DNA of 44,283 bases from positions 1-44,283 of the forward strand of contig QCMJ01000007.1 of the NCBI GenBank assembly GCA_003213855.1, written 5' to 3'. This DNA is from Prochlorococcus sp. AG-418-O03. GTDB lineage: Bacteria > Cyanobacteriota > Cyanobacteriia > PCC-6307 > Cyanobiaceae. The notes beneath the pieces were generated by a model. The model made no database searches. It saw nothing but the letters and a program-made list of their open reading frames with translations, and had not been told where the DNA came from. This document shows positions 15,021-22,002 of this stretch, piece by piece. The position numbers and the translations under genes are program-made. The number at the start of each line of letters is the position of its first letter. Positions within the stretch are counted from its first letter, which is position 1.

Positions 15021-15116
15021 TTGAAAAAAATAATTAAATTTTTTAAACTGCTCAAGAGAAGAATCGATATTCTTAATGCAGAGACTGAATTGAAATTTAT
15101 TTTGGAAAATAAATAA
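15021..15116 (+). CDS. Basic peptide, 31 aa
   Basis: TTG start with a good AAGAAGG site 8 nt upstream. It reads MKKIIKFFKLLKRRIDILNA and then TELKFILENK, a likely amphipathic helix. Its stop overlaps the next ATG (TAATG), so it is coupled to a CPxC membrane peptide. Confidence 0.5.
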   Translation: MKKIIKFFKLLKRRIDILNAETELKFILENK

Positions 15117-15262
15117 TGGGATTCCCACATTGCCCTATTTGTGTAGTTCTAGCATTTGTTTCAGTTTTTATGGGAGTTACTCGTACTTATATGTTCTATA
15201 TTCTTTTTAGGGAGTTTCTGAGAGCAGAATCTAATTTTAAATTGAAGTTTAGTTCCTATTAA
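15116..15262 (+). CDS. CPxC single-TM peptide, 48 aa
   Basis: MGFPHCPICVVLAFVSVFMG continues VTRTYMFYILFREFLRAE. The N-terminal HCPIC could bind metal or be redox-active, and a single long helix follows. Coupled by TAATG to the 31-aa peptide upstream. Function unknown. Confidence 0.6.
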   Translation: MGFPHCPICVVLAFVSVFMGVTRTYMFYILFREFLRAESNFKLKFSSY

Positions 15263-15265
15263 TTG

Positions 15266-15294
15266 TTGACATCTAAGTATAAATACTTTATAAA
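15266..15294 (+). promoter_or_regulatory. Consensus sigma-70-type promoter
   Basis: TTGACA at 15266-15271, 17-nt spacer, TATAAA at 15289-15294. This is the best promoter in the window. Transcription should start near 15301, giving a leader of about 98 nt before the 33-aa ORF. Confidence 0.75.
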
Positions 15295-15300
15295 TAAATT

Positions 15301-15398
15301 GTAGTGAATACTACAAAATCGTCCGATCTACCATCTGATAGACCGCAGTACGACTCAAGCCAAAGGACGGGGACTTGAGCAAGTTTAGGAGCTGCATC
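15301..15398 (+). promoter_or_regulatory. Structured 5' leader, candidate riboswitch or RNA regulator
   Basis: The leader is unusually GC-rich for this DNA. Possible pairings are GTAGT/ACTAC at its 5' end, CTCAAG (15354-15359) with CTTGAG (15374-15379), CGTCC (15320-15324) with GGACG (15365-15369), and GCAG (15345-15348) with CTGC (15392-15395). The last covers the bases between the AGGAG ribosome site and the ATG. The first and third long-range pairings cross, so a pseudoknot is possible. Placement before a tiny ORF recalls cyanobacterial glutamine (Downstream-peptide) riboswitches, but I cannot confirm their consensus. Confidence 0.5.
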
Positions 15399-15500
15399 AT
15401 GGTAAACATGTATTTCAATGGAAAGTCATTCGTATATTGTAGAAAACAAGAAGAAAAGATTATAAAGCTTACTTATAGAGGATCTATTTACTTGAAGTAA
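15399..15500 (+). CDS. 33-aa peptide under the structured leader
   Basis: MVNMYFNGKSFVYCRKQEEK then IIKLTYRGSIYLK. The LTYRGSIY segment resembles the short DUF4278-type motif (LxYRGxxY) of cyanobacteria. The ribosome site AGGAG is 8 nt upstream. It could be a small regulator or a leader peptide; function unknown. Confidence 0.6.
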   Translation: MVNMYFNGKSFVYCRKQEEKIIKLTYRGSIYLK

Positions 15501-15689
15501 GATTTCAAATTTTTTTTTTAAAGTTTGGACATTTTTGACGTTTTTGGGATTAAGTATTTATTAATACTTTATAAGAAGAACTTATAGTAAATATATTTTT
15601 TGCCTATTTAAAAATTCATATATTCGTATATTTAGTTACGAGAAATTAATTTTAAAATAATTAATTTGTAATTAGATTTTTAAAAGGTT

Positions 15690-15746
15690 ATGCAACCTAT
15701 TTCTGAGGAACTTTACAAAAAAATAGTTGAGAGTTCTAAAAAATGA
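15690..15746 (+). CDS. 18-aa ORF, coupled
   Basis: Reads MQPISEELYKKIVESSKK with AAAGG just upstream. The stop overlaps the next ATG (ATGA). Very short; coupling is the only support. Confidence 0.35.
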   Translation: MQPISEELYKKIVESSKK

Positions 15747-15817
15747 GTAAGTTACTAATTGCTTTATTGGCTTTAGATATAGGCGTTAGTCTGTCTAAAG
15801 TTTTTATTTTTACTTGA
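15743..15817 (+). CDS. 24-aa hydrophobic peptide, coupled
   Basis: MSKLLIALLALDIGVSLSKV then FIFT, one short hydrophobic helix. Overlaps the preceding 18-aa ORF by ATGA. Low certainty. Confidence 0.35.
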   Translation: MSKLLIALLALDIGVSLSKVFIFT

Positions 15818-15884
15818 AAATCAAATTACTTAGCATAAAAGAAGCAATTGTTTTCTAAAACAAGAAATAGTTACTGGGTATTAT

Positions 15885-15974
15885 TTATTTTATAAAATAC
15901 AAAATTAAACCAACAAAAGAACTTCCTACAAGTAGTAGCACCATTAAAAGTGCTATTAACTTTGCTAATCCCAT
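15885..15974 (-). CDS. Single-TM peptide, 29 aa
   Basis: MGLAKLIALLMVLLLVGSSF then VGLILYFIK, almost entirely a transmembrane helix. It begins inside the last codons of the NTF2-like gene (10-nt overlap), implying coupling on the minus strand. Confidence 0.5.
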   Translation of the reverse strand: MGLAKLIALLMVLLLVGSSFVGLILYFIK

Positions 15975-16351
15975 AAAGATAAATCCGAATTTCCTGTAGA
16001 TCTTTGCATCCAGTGAATTTCCCAAACATTATTCACTTTTTTAAAAATTGAAGTAACTGTTGGTAAGTCATCATTAGGTGTCCCTTTATAAGTAAATTTT
16101 GAACCTAGTGTAAAAATGCACATTACTATATTTTCGCTTAAAAATTCGAATCGGTGAATTTTAGTTATTTCTGCCTTTTCTTGAATAATTTCATCAGTAA
16201 TCATTTGTTCGAAACCTTTTGCATCTATAGGATTACCACTCGGTCTTATGAATAAAAAATCTGAAGTCGCATTGTTAACAAAAAATGAGGCCATTTTTTT
16301 TGGATTAGCAAACTCATTTAATAATGAAATTATTGTTTCTTTATCATTCAT
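15965..16351 (-). CDS. SnoaL/NTF2-like domain protein, 128 aa
   Basis: The pattern fits the SnoaL-like/DUF4440 fold: N-terminal helices MNDKETIISLLNEFANPKKM, then strands with FLFIRPSGNPIDAKGFEQMI, and a C-terminal SIFKKVNNVWEIHWMQRS. Members are small cytosolic ligand-binding or isomerase-like proteins; substrate unknown. ATG at 16351 lies directly after a T8 run that belongs to a hairpin at 16352-16372. Confidence 0.7.
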   Translation of the reverse strand: MNDKETIISLLNEFANPKKMASFFVNNATSDFLFIRPSGNPIDAKGFEQMITDEIIQEKAEITKIHRFEFLSENIVMCIFTLGSKFTYKGTPNDDLPTVTSIFKKVNNVWEIHWMQRSTGNSDLSLWD

Positions 16352-16394
16352 AAAAAAAAGGACGTAATCCTTCTAGTTTAGAACTACTGTTTAA
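16352..16394 (-). terminator. Hairpin with T8, related to the motif-terminator element
   Basis: On the minus strand ACTAGAAGGATTACGTCC is followed by T8 and then directly the ATG of the NTF2-like gene. The linker TCTAAACTAG matches the elements at 2171-2214 and 13278-13321, but the 15-mer motif is degraded here. A terminator abutting a start codon could act as an attenuator. Confidence 0.45.
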
Positions 16395-16471
16395 AATTTA
16401 CAAATAGAAATGGGATAATTCTAAAAAAAATTCGTTAGGATATTTAAAACAATTAGATTTTAATTTAAATA

Positions 16472-16594
16472 ATGATCAATTCATTAAACAAATTATTGCC
16501 CGTTGGCAAAAAGGTCAAAAAATATTTACCTTTCTTTATTGGTTTTAAATTACTTACTTTTACTGGCTTTCTTACTTATTTAATGAATCGCTAA
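16472..16594 (+). CDS. Small basic membrane peptide, 40 aa
   Basis: MINSLNKLLPVGKKVKKYLP is followed by a hydrophobic segment FFIGFKLLTFTGFLTYLMNR. One membrane helix is likely. No strong ribosome site. Function unknown. Confidence 0.5.
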   Translation: MINSLNKLLPVGKKVKKYLPFFIGFKLLTFTGFLTYLMNR

Positions 16595-16637
16595 TTGATA
16601 TAACCTTAAAAATAAAGTTTAACTAAATTAAGATCTA

Positions 16638-16841
16638 GTGAATAAAGAAGAACGAACTAAAAGATTTAAGTCTATGTCAAGTTTGCAAAGACAAGAATTG
16701 ATATTAAAGAAGATGAAAGAGAGAGGCATAGAGGTAGGAAGTGGAATTCCTAATAAAAAATATGATAGCAAAGAGGTTTATGAATTAATTCATATTGCGA
16801 ATTGCTTCCCAGAATTAAGAGATGGGAAAAAAAATATTTAG
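16638..16841 (+). CDS. Hypothetical helical protein, 67 aa
   Basis: GTG start, MNKEERTKRFKSMSSLQRQE then LILKKMKERGIEVGSGIP. A charged, helical, soluble protein; the SLQRQELILKKMKERGI part looks like a small DNA-binding-type helix pair but matches nothing I know. Converges with the DoxX-like gene. Confidence 0.6.
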   Translation: MNKEERTKRFKSMSSLQRQELILKKMKERGIEVGSGIPNKKYDSKEVYELIHIANCFPELRDGKKNI

Positions 16842-16860
16842 TTTTCTTTAATTAAGTTAT

Positions 16861-17241
16861 TTATTTTGGTTCCCTTATTGCAGCAATAATTAATCCACCT
16901 ATCAATCCGAGATTCATAAATACTGCTCTTTGATGGAAAGGGAATGCATGAAAAATTATTGTTGTTGGAATAAGAAATAGTAATAAAAAGACTGAACCGA
17001 TTTTTTGTTTTTCTCCAAATATGAAAAATCCAGAACCCAAGATAAGACATATAATGGCTCCTACTAGAAGAATAGATGAAATTGTTTCAGGGATGCCTTT
17101 TGAAGAAATATATTCAACTGTTCTTTCAAAATCATTTATTTTGCCTGGAATCGCTGATATAAATATTGCTGAAATTGATACTCTTGAAAAAAAATCTAAA
17201 AAAGATTTGATACTATTATTTTTTAAAAAAGAATTTTTCAT
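16861..17241 (-). CDS. DoxX-like membrane protein, 126 aa
   Basis: Four hydrophobic helices in the DoxX/DUF4395-like pattern. The first carries FSRVSISAIFISAIPGKIND, matching the usual 'R-x-x-l-a-x-x-F-i-x-x-G-x-x-K' element. The third helix ends near FIFGEKQKIGS, and HAFPFHQRAVFMNLGLIGGL closes the domain. The role of such proteins is poorly defined, possibly redox-related at the membrane. A second, longer DoxX protein is encoded at 41872-42423. Confidence 0.7.
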   Translation of the reverse strand: MKNSFLKNNSIKSFLDFFSRVSISAIFISAIPGKINDFERTVEYISSKGIPETISSILLVGAIICLILGSGFFIFGEKQKIGSVFLLLFLIPTTIIFHAFPFHQRAVFMNLGLIGGLIIAAIREPK

Positions 17242-17417
17242 AAATTTATTATAAAAAAAAATTATTATGCGTTTGATAAATACTTAATTAGTCTGAAATA
17301 CTTTTAGATTTTTCTCAAAGAGGTTTAGCTAAATTAATAGAAATCTTTTTAATTAATGTGAATCTTATGAAGGTAATTAATAGTAATTTATGAAATAATA
17401 AATTTAAAAAAAAATAA

Positions 17418-17894
17418 ATGTTTAAAAAATTTCTTTTAACTTCTTTTTTACTTTTAAGTTCGCTTGTAACTATATATCCTTCAAAAAAAGAAAATACTAA
17501 TTTTTTGGATTATTGTTATTCTTTAGAAAAAATAATCTCTAGAAATACAGTAGAAAAAAATAAAAATCTATCTAAGAATTTTAGGCCTTTAGCAAAAGAT
17601 GTTGCTCTATTTGGGACTCAAAAAACTAAAGGCAATTTCGCTAATAAGATAATTGATAAATATAAAAATTCCAAAAAATTATTTATTATTACTTTTGTTC
17701 CAAACAAAATTTATTGTTTAGCGGGATATTGGATAGAGGAGGTAAGTCCAGGAAAATTTGAATCAATTTTCTATCAGAATACCAAACGAAAAATAAATGA
17801 TTATAAGAATACTAAAAAAGAAGTAGATGAATTTATTAAAGGAATTAATTTAGAATATAAATCTATAAAAAAAGAAATTAATGATTTTTTTTAG
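17418..17894 (+). CDS. Exported or membrane-tethered hypothetical protein, 158 aa
   Basis: An N-terminal hydrophobic signal (MFKKFLLTSFLLLSSLVTIY) is followed by a Lys-rich, mostly helical body. The centre contains LFIITFVPNKIYCLAGYWIE, and the end (KEVDEFIKGINLEYKSIKKE) may form a coiled coil. No lipobox Cys at the expected site, so it is secreted or tethered by its signal. No family recognised. Confidence 0.65.
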   Translation: MFKKFLLTSFLLLSSLVTIYPSKKENTNFLDYCYSLEKIISRNTVEKNKNLSKNFRPLAKDVALFGTQKTKGNFANKIIDKYKNSKKLFIITFVPNKIYCLAGYWIEEVSPGKFESIFYQNTKRKINDYKNTKKEVDEFIKGINLEYKSIKKEINDFF

Positions 17895-17926
17895 AAAGTT
17901 AAAATTTTTTTTCTAATAAAATTAAT

Positions 17927-18082
17927 TTATTTTGACTTTCTAGTTCCGCCATAGGAATAATTTTTATGTGTAGAAATTAGATTCCAACATTCTTTACAAC
18001 AAAAAATCCAGTTCGTATGAATTATGGATTTAACTCTGTAATGAGTTTTATCTGGCTTATGACATAAATCACATTTTTTCAT
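17927..18082 (-). CDS. Zinc-ribbon-like small protein, 51 aa
   Basis: MKKCDLCHKPDKTHYRVKSI then WIFCCKECWNL gives CxxC and CCxxC pairs spaced as in a treble-clef or zinc-ribbon site. The C-terminus is basic (THKNYSYGGTRKSK). A role binding RNA or DNA is plausible, not shown. ATG at 18082; no strong ribosome site. Confidence 0.65.
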   Translation of the reverse strand: MKKCDLCHKPDKTHYRVKSIIHTNWIFCCKECWNLISTHKNYSYGGTRKSK

Positions 18083-18171
18083 TTATCTATTAATTTTTTA
18101 AGTTATTTTAAATATGCAAAAGTATGATTTTAAAAGATTCACGAAAAAAATTTTATCGTGTCATTATTTAT

Positions 18172-18232
18172 ATGAACTCTACATATCCTGAAGTAAAGCA
18201 GTGGTTTTGACGAGTGCGATTATTTTAATTAG
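18172..18232 (+). pseudogene. Tiny ORF with a T-run frameshift
   Basis: MNSTYPEVKQWF stops at TGA (18208-18210). Reading the T4 run as T3 would continue DECDYFN to a stop at 18230. This is another one-base homopolymer break in a small frame. Low certainty that it was ever a gene. Confidence 0.25.
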
Positions 18233-18426
18233 CGGATAGAAATTTCTATTTTTTACTTTTTAAAATTTTTTTAGGCAACCTCAATATTTATATAAAATAT
18301 ATTAGAAATTTTATACAGCTTTCGTTAAAAATAAATATTTGATTATACATCTTAATTAGAACTTTAAAAAGAAACTCACGAATCATATTTAATTAATTTT
18401 ATTATGATTCTATTGATTTTAATAGT

Positions 18427-18570
18427 ATGAACATTTACCTATTCTGGATATTATTTTTAGCTCTATGGGCAATAGTTCCCTTAATGATTATTAAAGGTAG
18501 AGTAGACGAAGAGCCTAAGATTCAGACTTCACCAAAAGTTAAAGAAAAGAAAAAAGGTTGGTTTAATTAA
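18427..18570 (+). CDS. Single-TM protein, 47 aa, basic tail
   Basis: MNIYLFWILFLALWAIVPLM is followed by IIKGRVDEEPKIQTS and the tail KEKKKGWFN. One helix with the basic tail probably cytosolic. No convincing ribosome site. The layout resembles other picocyanobacterial small membrane proteins; function unknown. Confidence 0.6.
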   Translation: MNIYLFWILFLALWAIVPLMIIKGRVDEEPKIQTSPKVKEKKKGWFN

Positions 18571-18654
18571 TAGAATCTCTGAATTAGTAAAATTATCTAT
18601 AAACTAAATTTTTATAATTTAAATTAAAGTCTAAGCAAATTTTATTTATTAAAA

Positions 18655-19239
18655 GTGGAAAAATTAGAAAATAATTTTCTTTTTTTGGTAGTACTTGGAG
18701 GTAGAGCAAAAAAAGCTAATATTGAACTTCATGATGTTAGATGGGTTGTTGGGTCTAAAATCGAGAATACATTCGATACTTTACGAAAGGATTGGTTTGG
18801 ATCTCTAAAAGGTTTACATATTGATAGCTATAAAAAAATAAAATATGTGGATGGTTATAAGATTAATCTAATAAATTTTGAAAAAGATAAAATAAATAAA
18901 AAGCAATTATTAAAAAAAAATAAGGTTAAAAAACATTTATGGTTTGTCAATATTGGAGGCTATAATCCAACTTCTATGCAGGAAAAACATGAGTTTGGAT
19001 TGGTTACAGCTTCAACTAAATTAGAGGCAAAAAATATAGCTAAATCAAAATGGCTTATTGGCTGCAAAGAAAAGCATAAAGATGATCTTGCTTCTCTAGA
19101 AATGATAATTAGTTGTGATGATTGTGAACAAATAAAAAAGATAGGTAATTGGCAAATAGAATTAACTCCAGATAATAACTTTATTCAAGAAAATAACTAT
19201 CCTGATTGGTATGGTTATCAAAAAATAGACGGCAAATAA
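18655..19239 (+). CDS. DUF1543 protein, tandem domain
   Basis: A 194-residue protein. The first half has LGGRAKKANIELHDVRWVVG and DWFGSLKGLHIDSYKK, the hallmark of DUF1543. A second, weaker copy follows from about residue 93 (LWFVNIGGYNPTSMQEKHEF, then GLVTASTKLEAKNIAKSKWL), as in the tandem form of the family. The domain's function is unknown. GTG start at 18655. A short hairpin follows the stop. Confidence 0.85.
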   Translation: MEKLENNFLFLVVLGGRAKKANIELHDVRWVVGSKIENTFDTLRKDWFGSLKGLHIDSYKKIKYVDGYKINLINFEKDKINKKQLLKKNKVKKHLWFVNIGGYNPTSMQEKHEFGLVTASTKLEAKNIAKSKWLIGCKEKHKDDLASLEMIISCDDCEQIKKIGNWQIELTPDNNFIQENNYPDWYGYQKIDGK

Positions 19240-19250
19240 AGATATAAGAA

Positions 19251-19273
19251 TCTTTTACTTGTAAAAGAATTTT
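19251..19273 (+). terminator. Probable terminator of the DUF1543 gene
   Basis: TCTTTTAC/GTAAAAGA with a 2-nt gap in the centre, followed by ATTTTGTTT. The stem is AT-rich, so modest strength. Confidence 0.45.
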
Positions 19274-19546
19274 GTTTAATACTTATATTCTTATTTATGT
19301 GCTTATTAATATTAAGAGTAACTCGATTTTCTTAATAGATAAATTCCACAGTTTTAAAAGAGATTTATTTGTTTACTGCCTTTTTTTATATTATAAAATT
19401 TCACTGATTTACAAACTAATATAAAATTGATAGTTAAGAAAAATTTTTTAATTCTTTAAATTTCAATAAAAAATTACAAAAAATAATTTATTAACACTTG
19501 CAATAAAATAAGAAATTTGTTTTCTTTAAAAAAAAAGAGTTAAAGC

Positions 19547-19666
19547 ATGAAAAATAAAACTTTCACATACGAATGCAATTGCATACACTGCCAACAAAAA
19601 CTTAATCAAATTAATAATGCAAAACTATATTGGGACAAATTAATTTTAAGAAAAAAGTTAGTATAG
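19547..19666 (+). CDS. Cys-rich peptide, 39 aa
   Basis: MKNKTFTYECNCIHCQQKLN then KLYWDKLILRKKLV. The CNCIHC cluster could ligate zinc. No strong ribosome site and no coupled neighbour. The size and Cys pattern fit the many small metal-binding-like proteins of this region. Function unknown. Confidence 0.5.
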   Translation: MKNKTFTYECNCIHCQQKLNQINNAKLYWDKLILRKKLV

Positions 19667-19785
19667 TTTCTCTACTCAACTATCTAAGGTTTTCAAACTT
19701 TATTAAAGTATTTGTTTTGAAATCTATTACTTTCAGGAAAAAAAATTAGTTCTACGATCTCTAATCTTTAGTATTAAGATTTTTT

Positions 19786-19939
19786 ATGAAAATGATATTA
19801 TTTAACCTTTTGATTTTTCTTGTAGATCATATTTTCTCGATTTAAAAGAAAAAGGATAATCAAAATACAAGATGGTATGAGAATAAAATCTAAAGACATA
19901 AATTTTGTTAAGTCTATTTTCTATTTAGCAAATAAATAA
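19786..19939 (+). pseudogene. Small gene split by a T-run indel
   Basis: MKMILFNLLIFLVDHI is followed by a stop in frame. Reading the T4 run near 19832-19835 as T3 gives a 50-residue product ending RIKSKDINFVKSIFYLANK, a hydrophobic start and a basic body. Either decayed or a sequence error. Confidence 0.35.
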
Positions 19940-20033
19940 ATCTTTGACATAAGTTGCTTATCTCCAAGATTTTTTCGATAGGTCAAATAAGTATCTGTAT
20001 GCTTAGTAAATTTGTTTGCTTTTAAAATTGAAA

Positions 20034-20062
20034 GAGCTTGCAAGTATCCCACCGGCAAGCTC
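20034..20062. ncRNA. Isolated GC-rich hairpin in a gene-free stretch
   Basis: GAGCTTGC pairs perfectly with GCAAGCTC over a loop containing TATCCCACC. The 19.94-20.35 kb stretch has no supported gene, so this could be part of a small RNA. No T-run follows on the plus strand; the minus strand has only CTTTC then AATTTT. Confidence 0.35.
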
Positions 20063-20263
20063 ATGACGACCTAGTTAATTCAGATTTCTGATTTAACCAG
20101 CCAAGCACTTCCTAAATGCTATAAACATTCTACTGAGTAAAATTACTTACTGTGAGTATAAATGCTTATTTATAATGATTGATTGCGAATTTGAAAATAA
20201 AAAGTGATTTGATTAAAAAAAGTTACTTATTAATTTTTTTTAACAGAAATGCCACATATTGAG

Positions 20264-20297
20264 CTGCAATAAAATTCGAAAAGGAAAATTATTGCAG
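20264..20297. repeat. 9-bp inverted repeat upstream of the hli gene
   Basis: CTGCAATAA and TTATTGCAG, about 60 nt before the 68-aa hli start. It might be an operator for light or stress control or a leader hairpin. No other copy seen. Confidence 0.35.
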
Positions 20298-20357
20298 ATT
20301 TTGATTTACATAAGTTAATATTTGTGTTACTTTAGTTAACAATTATTATCTTAATTA

Positions 20358-20564
20358 ATGACAAAATCAGGAGTTACTACAGAATCAGGTGGAAGGCAGA
20401 ATATGTTCCCATCAGAAACTAGGCCTTATATTGATGAAACTGTGTCTTACGATGGATATCCTCAAAATGCAGAAAAAGTTAACGGTAGATGGGCTATGGT
20501 TGGTTTCGTTGCATTACTTGGTGCCTATGTAACAACTGGACAAATCATTCCAGGAATTTTTTAG
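20358..20564 (+). CDS. hli: High-light-inducible protein, 68 aa
   Basis: The C-terminal helix carries the chlorophyll-binding motif EKVNGRWAMVGFVALLGAYV then TTGQIIPGIF, matching ExxNGRxAMxGF of Hli/ELIP/LHC proteins. The N-terminal 38 residues are polar. It is expected in thylakoid membranes, binding chlorophyll and carotenoid to protect photosystems under excess light and other stress. Monocistronic, about 125 nt after a possible operator palindrome. Confidence 0.95.
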   Translation: MTKSGVTTESGGRQNMFPSETRPYIDETVSYDGYPQNAEKVNGRWAMVGFVALLGAYVTTGQIIPGIF

Positions 20565-20639
20565 TTTCTAAGAAACTGTTTTCATAGACTATTAGTTCAA
20601 GCTATATAATTTAATGCTATTAAACGAAAAATTTAAATC

Positions 20640-20768
20640 TTATTTTAAATTTGAAAATAAGAAAAACCAAATAAAAGTTATGGTATTCAAGCTAAATATT
20701 ATTCCAAGAAATATATAAGCAAACTTTTTGCCAATAAATGCTGTCTCTGGTTCAAGCTTTACTCTCAT
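20640..20768 (-). CDS. Single-TM protein, 42 aa
   Basis: MRVKLEPETAFIGKKFAYIF then LGIIFSLNTITFIWFFLFSN, one or two short helices. Convergent with the hli gene. Function unknown. Confidence 0.55.
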   Translation of the reverse strand: MRVKLEPETAFIGKKFAYIFLGIIFSLNTITFIWFFLFSNLK

Positions 20769-21123
20769 TAAATTCTCGAATTATTTCGATAAAGATAGCA
20801 TCAATTAATAAATAAATTTAAGTTTAGGAGAAAATAATCAAATAAATATTTCTTTTTAAAATATTTTTTTAATATTAATCATGTTCCTTCTTCAGATTTC
20901 TAGGTGGAAAAATTATCTTCTTTCTTATTTTTGCTAATAAACTTTCTTAGTTTGATTTGTTTCCCGCGAATATAGATTATAAAATTAACTCAAAAAAACT
21001 TTGAACCTATTTTTTAGGAATGAGATAGTTTTTTTATGCTGATTTTTAGCATACTTTTTTGTTATAACTAGGATTATTCAAATCTTAATTAATAAATATC
21101 ATTTACTTTAAAAACATTCCATT
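20769..21123. other. Intergenic stretch with one weak terminator
   Basis: No gene supported. TATGCT (21035-21040) and AGCATA (21048-21053) followed by C and T6 form a weak plus-strand terminator with no assigned transcript. Confidence 0.35.
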
Positions 21124-21158
21124 AAAAAAAGCCTAATTTAATTTAAATTAGGCTTTTT
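21124..21158. terminator. Bidirectional terminator after the tandem hli genes
   Basis: AAAAAGCCTAATTT and AAATTAGGCTTTTT form a long stem with A-run and T-run flanks, about 20 nt beyond the stop of the second hli gene on the minus strand. Confidence 0.8.
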
Positions 21159-21178
21159 ATGAAAATAAAAAGTTTGAA

Positions 21179-21319
21179 TTAGATAAAACCAGGTATGATT
21201 TGACCTGTAGTTAAATATGCTCCAACGAGTGCAACAAAACCTAACATTGCAAATCTACCATTAAGTTTTTCTGCAACGATTTTTTCTTTTTCAACTAATT
21301 TTGGTTCGTTATTTTTCAT
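21179..21319 (-). CDS. hli: High-light-inducible protein, 46 aa
   Basis: MKNNEPKLVEKEKIVAEKLN precedes GRFAMLGFVALVGAYLTTGQ and IIPGFI, the canonical ExxNGRxAMxGF helix. I chose ATG at 21319, which overlaps the stop of the upstream 35-aa hli gene (TAATG); the longer open frame runs through that gene out of frame. The two are translationally coupled and may form a hetero-pair in the thylakoid membrane. Confidence 0.92.
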   Translation of the reverse strand: MKNNEPKLVEKEKIVAEKLNGRFAMLGFVALVGAYLTTGQIIPGFI

Positions 21320-21426
21320 TAGAACCAACCTGGAATGATCTGGCCTGTTGTGACATATGCACCGACTGCTGCAACGAAACCTAACATTGCTGCCCAACCA
21401 TTAAAACGTTCTGCTTCTGGAGTCAT
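21319..21426 (-). CDS. hli: Minimal Hli protein with Arg-to-Trp change, 35 aa
   Basis: MTPEAERFNGWAAMLGFVAA then VGAYVTTGQIIPGWF. It is only the Hli helix. The motif reads ERFNGWAAMLGF, so the usual Arg that salt-bridges Glu to hold chlorophyll is Trp. Such short variants occur among Prochlorococcus Hli proteins as I recall. Its stop shares a base with the next hli start. Confidence 0.88.
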   Translation of the reverse strand: MTPEAERFNGWAAMLGFVAAVGAYVTTGQIIPGWF

Positions 21427-21667
21427 TTTGTTTTTGTAATTTGTAAATAAATATAACATAATTATTTAATAATGTAAAGAAAATCAGGGATTATTTCTCG
21501 CTTTATCAGGAAAATTTTAAAAATGCTACATATATGTGTCGAAATATACCTTATCGATGTTTTTATTTTTGTTCTGATTTTTTTAAATTTGGAAAAAAAA
21601 TATAAGCTTTTCACCTTGTTTTTTTAGAAGTTTATCCTCATTTAGAGGTAATTTAAATTAATATATT

Positions 21668-21705
21668 ACAAGAGTCAGCTAGTAGGGATACAGGCTGACT
21701 CTTTT
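21668..21705 (+). terminator. Terminator with shared loop sequence, copy B
   Basis: AAGAGTCAGC and GCTGACTCTT (10 bp) with a 14-nt loop containing GGATACA, followed by more T. It shares GTCAGC...ATACAGGCTG with the terminator at 3915-3947. No plus-strand gene lies in the 1.1 kb upstream except the distant hli, so it may end an unannotated RNA opposite the hli pair. Confidence 0.6.
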
Positions 21706-21840
21706 TTGAGATTTTTTGGTTTTTGACTAAAATTAGTTTTTAATATTCAAATATTTGCTATTAATAAATTAGAAATATATGGATTTATGTCTTTTGCGTC
21801 TTATTACATGCATTTAATTTTTGGAAGGATTCCTTCTCTA

Positions 21841-21951
21841 ATGAGTTCTGATTTAATACTTTATATCTTGCCTGCTCTTACAATTTCAATATTATTCATT
21901 AGCCTTAAAATAATGTTTTTCAAGACTCCTAAATTGAGAAAGGTTAAATAA
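21841..21951 (+). CDS. Single-TM protein, 36 aa
   Basis: MSSDLILYILPALTISILFI then SLKIMFFKTPKLRKVK, one helix plus a basic tail. GGAAGGA lies about 12 nt before this ATG. An in-frame ATG at 21787 would give 54 residues but has no ribosome site. Confidence 0.5.
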   Translation: MSSDLILYILPALTISILFISLKIMFFKTPKLRKVK

Positions 21952-22002
21952 TCAAGGATTTTAGAATTATTCTTTTTACTGAAGTGCTCAATTTTTTTAA
22001 TT

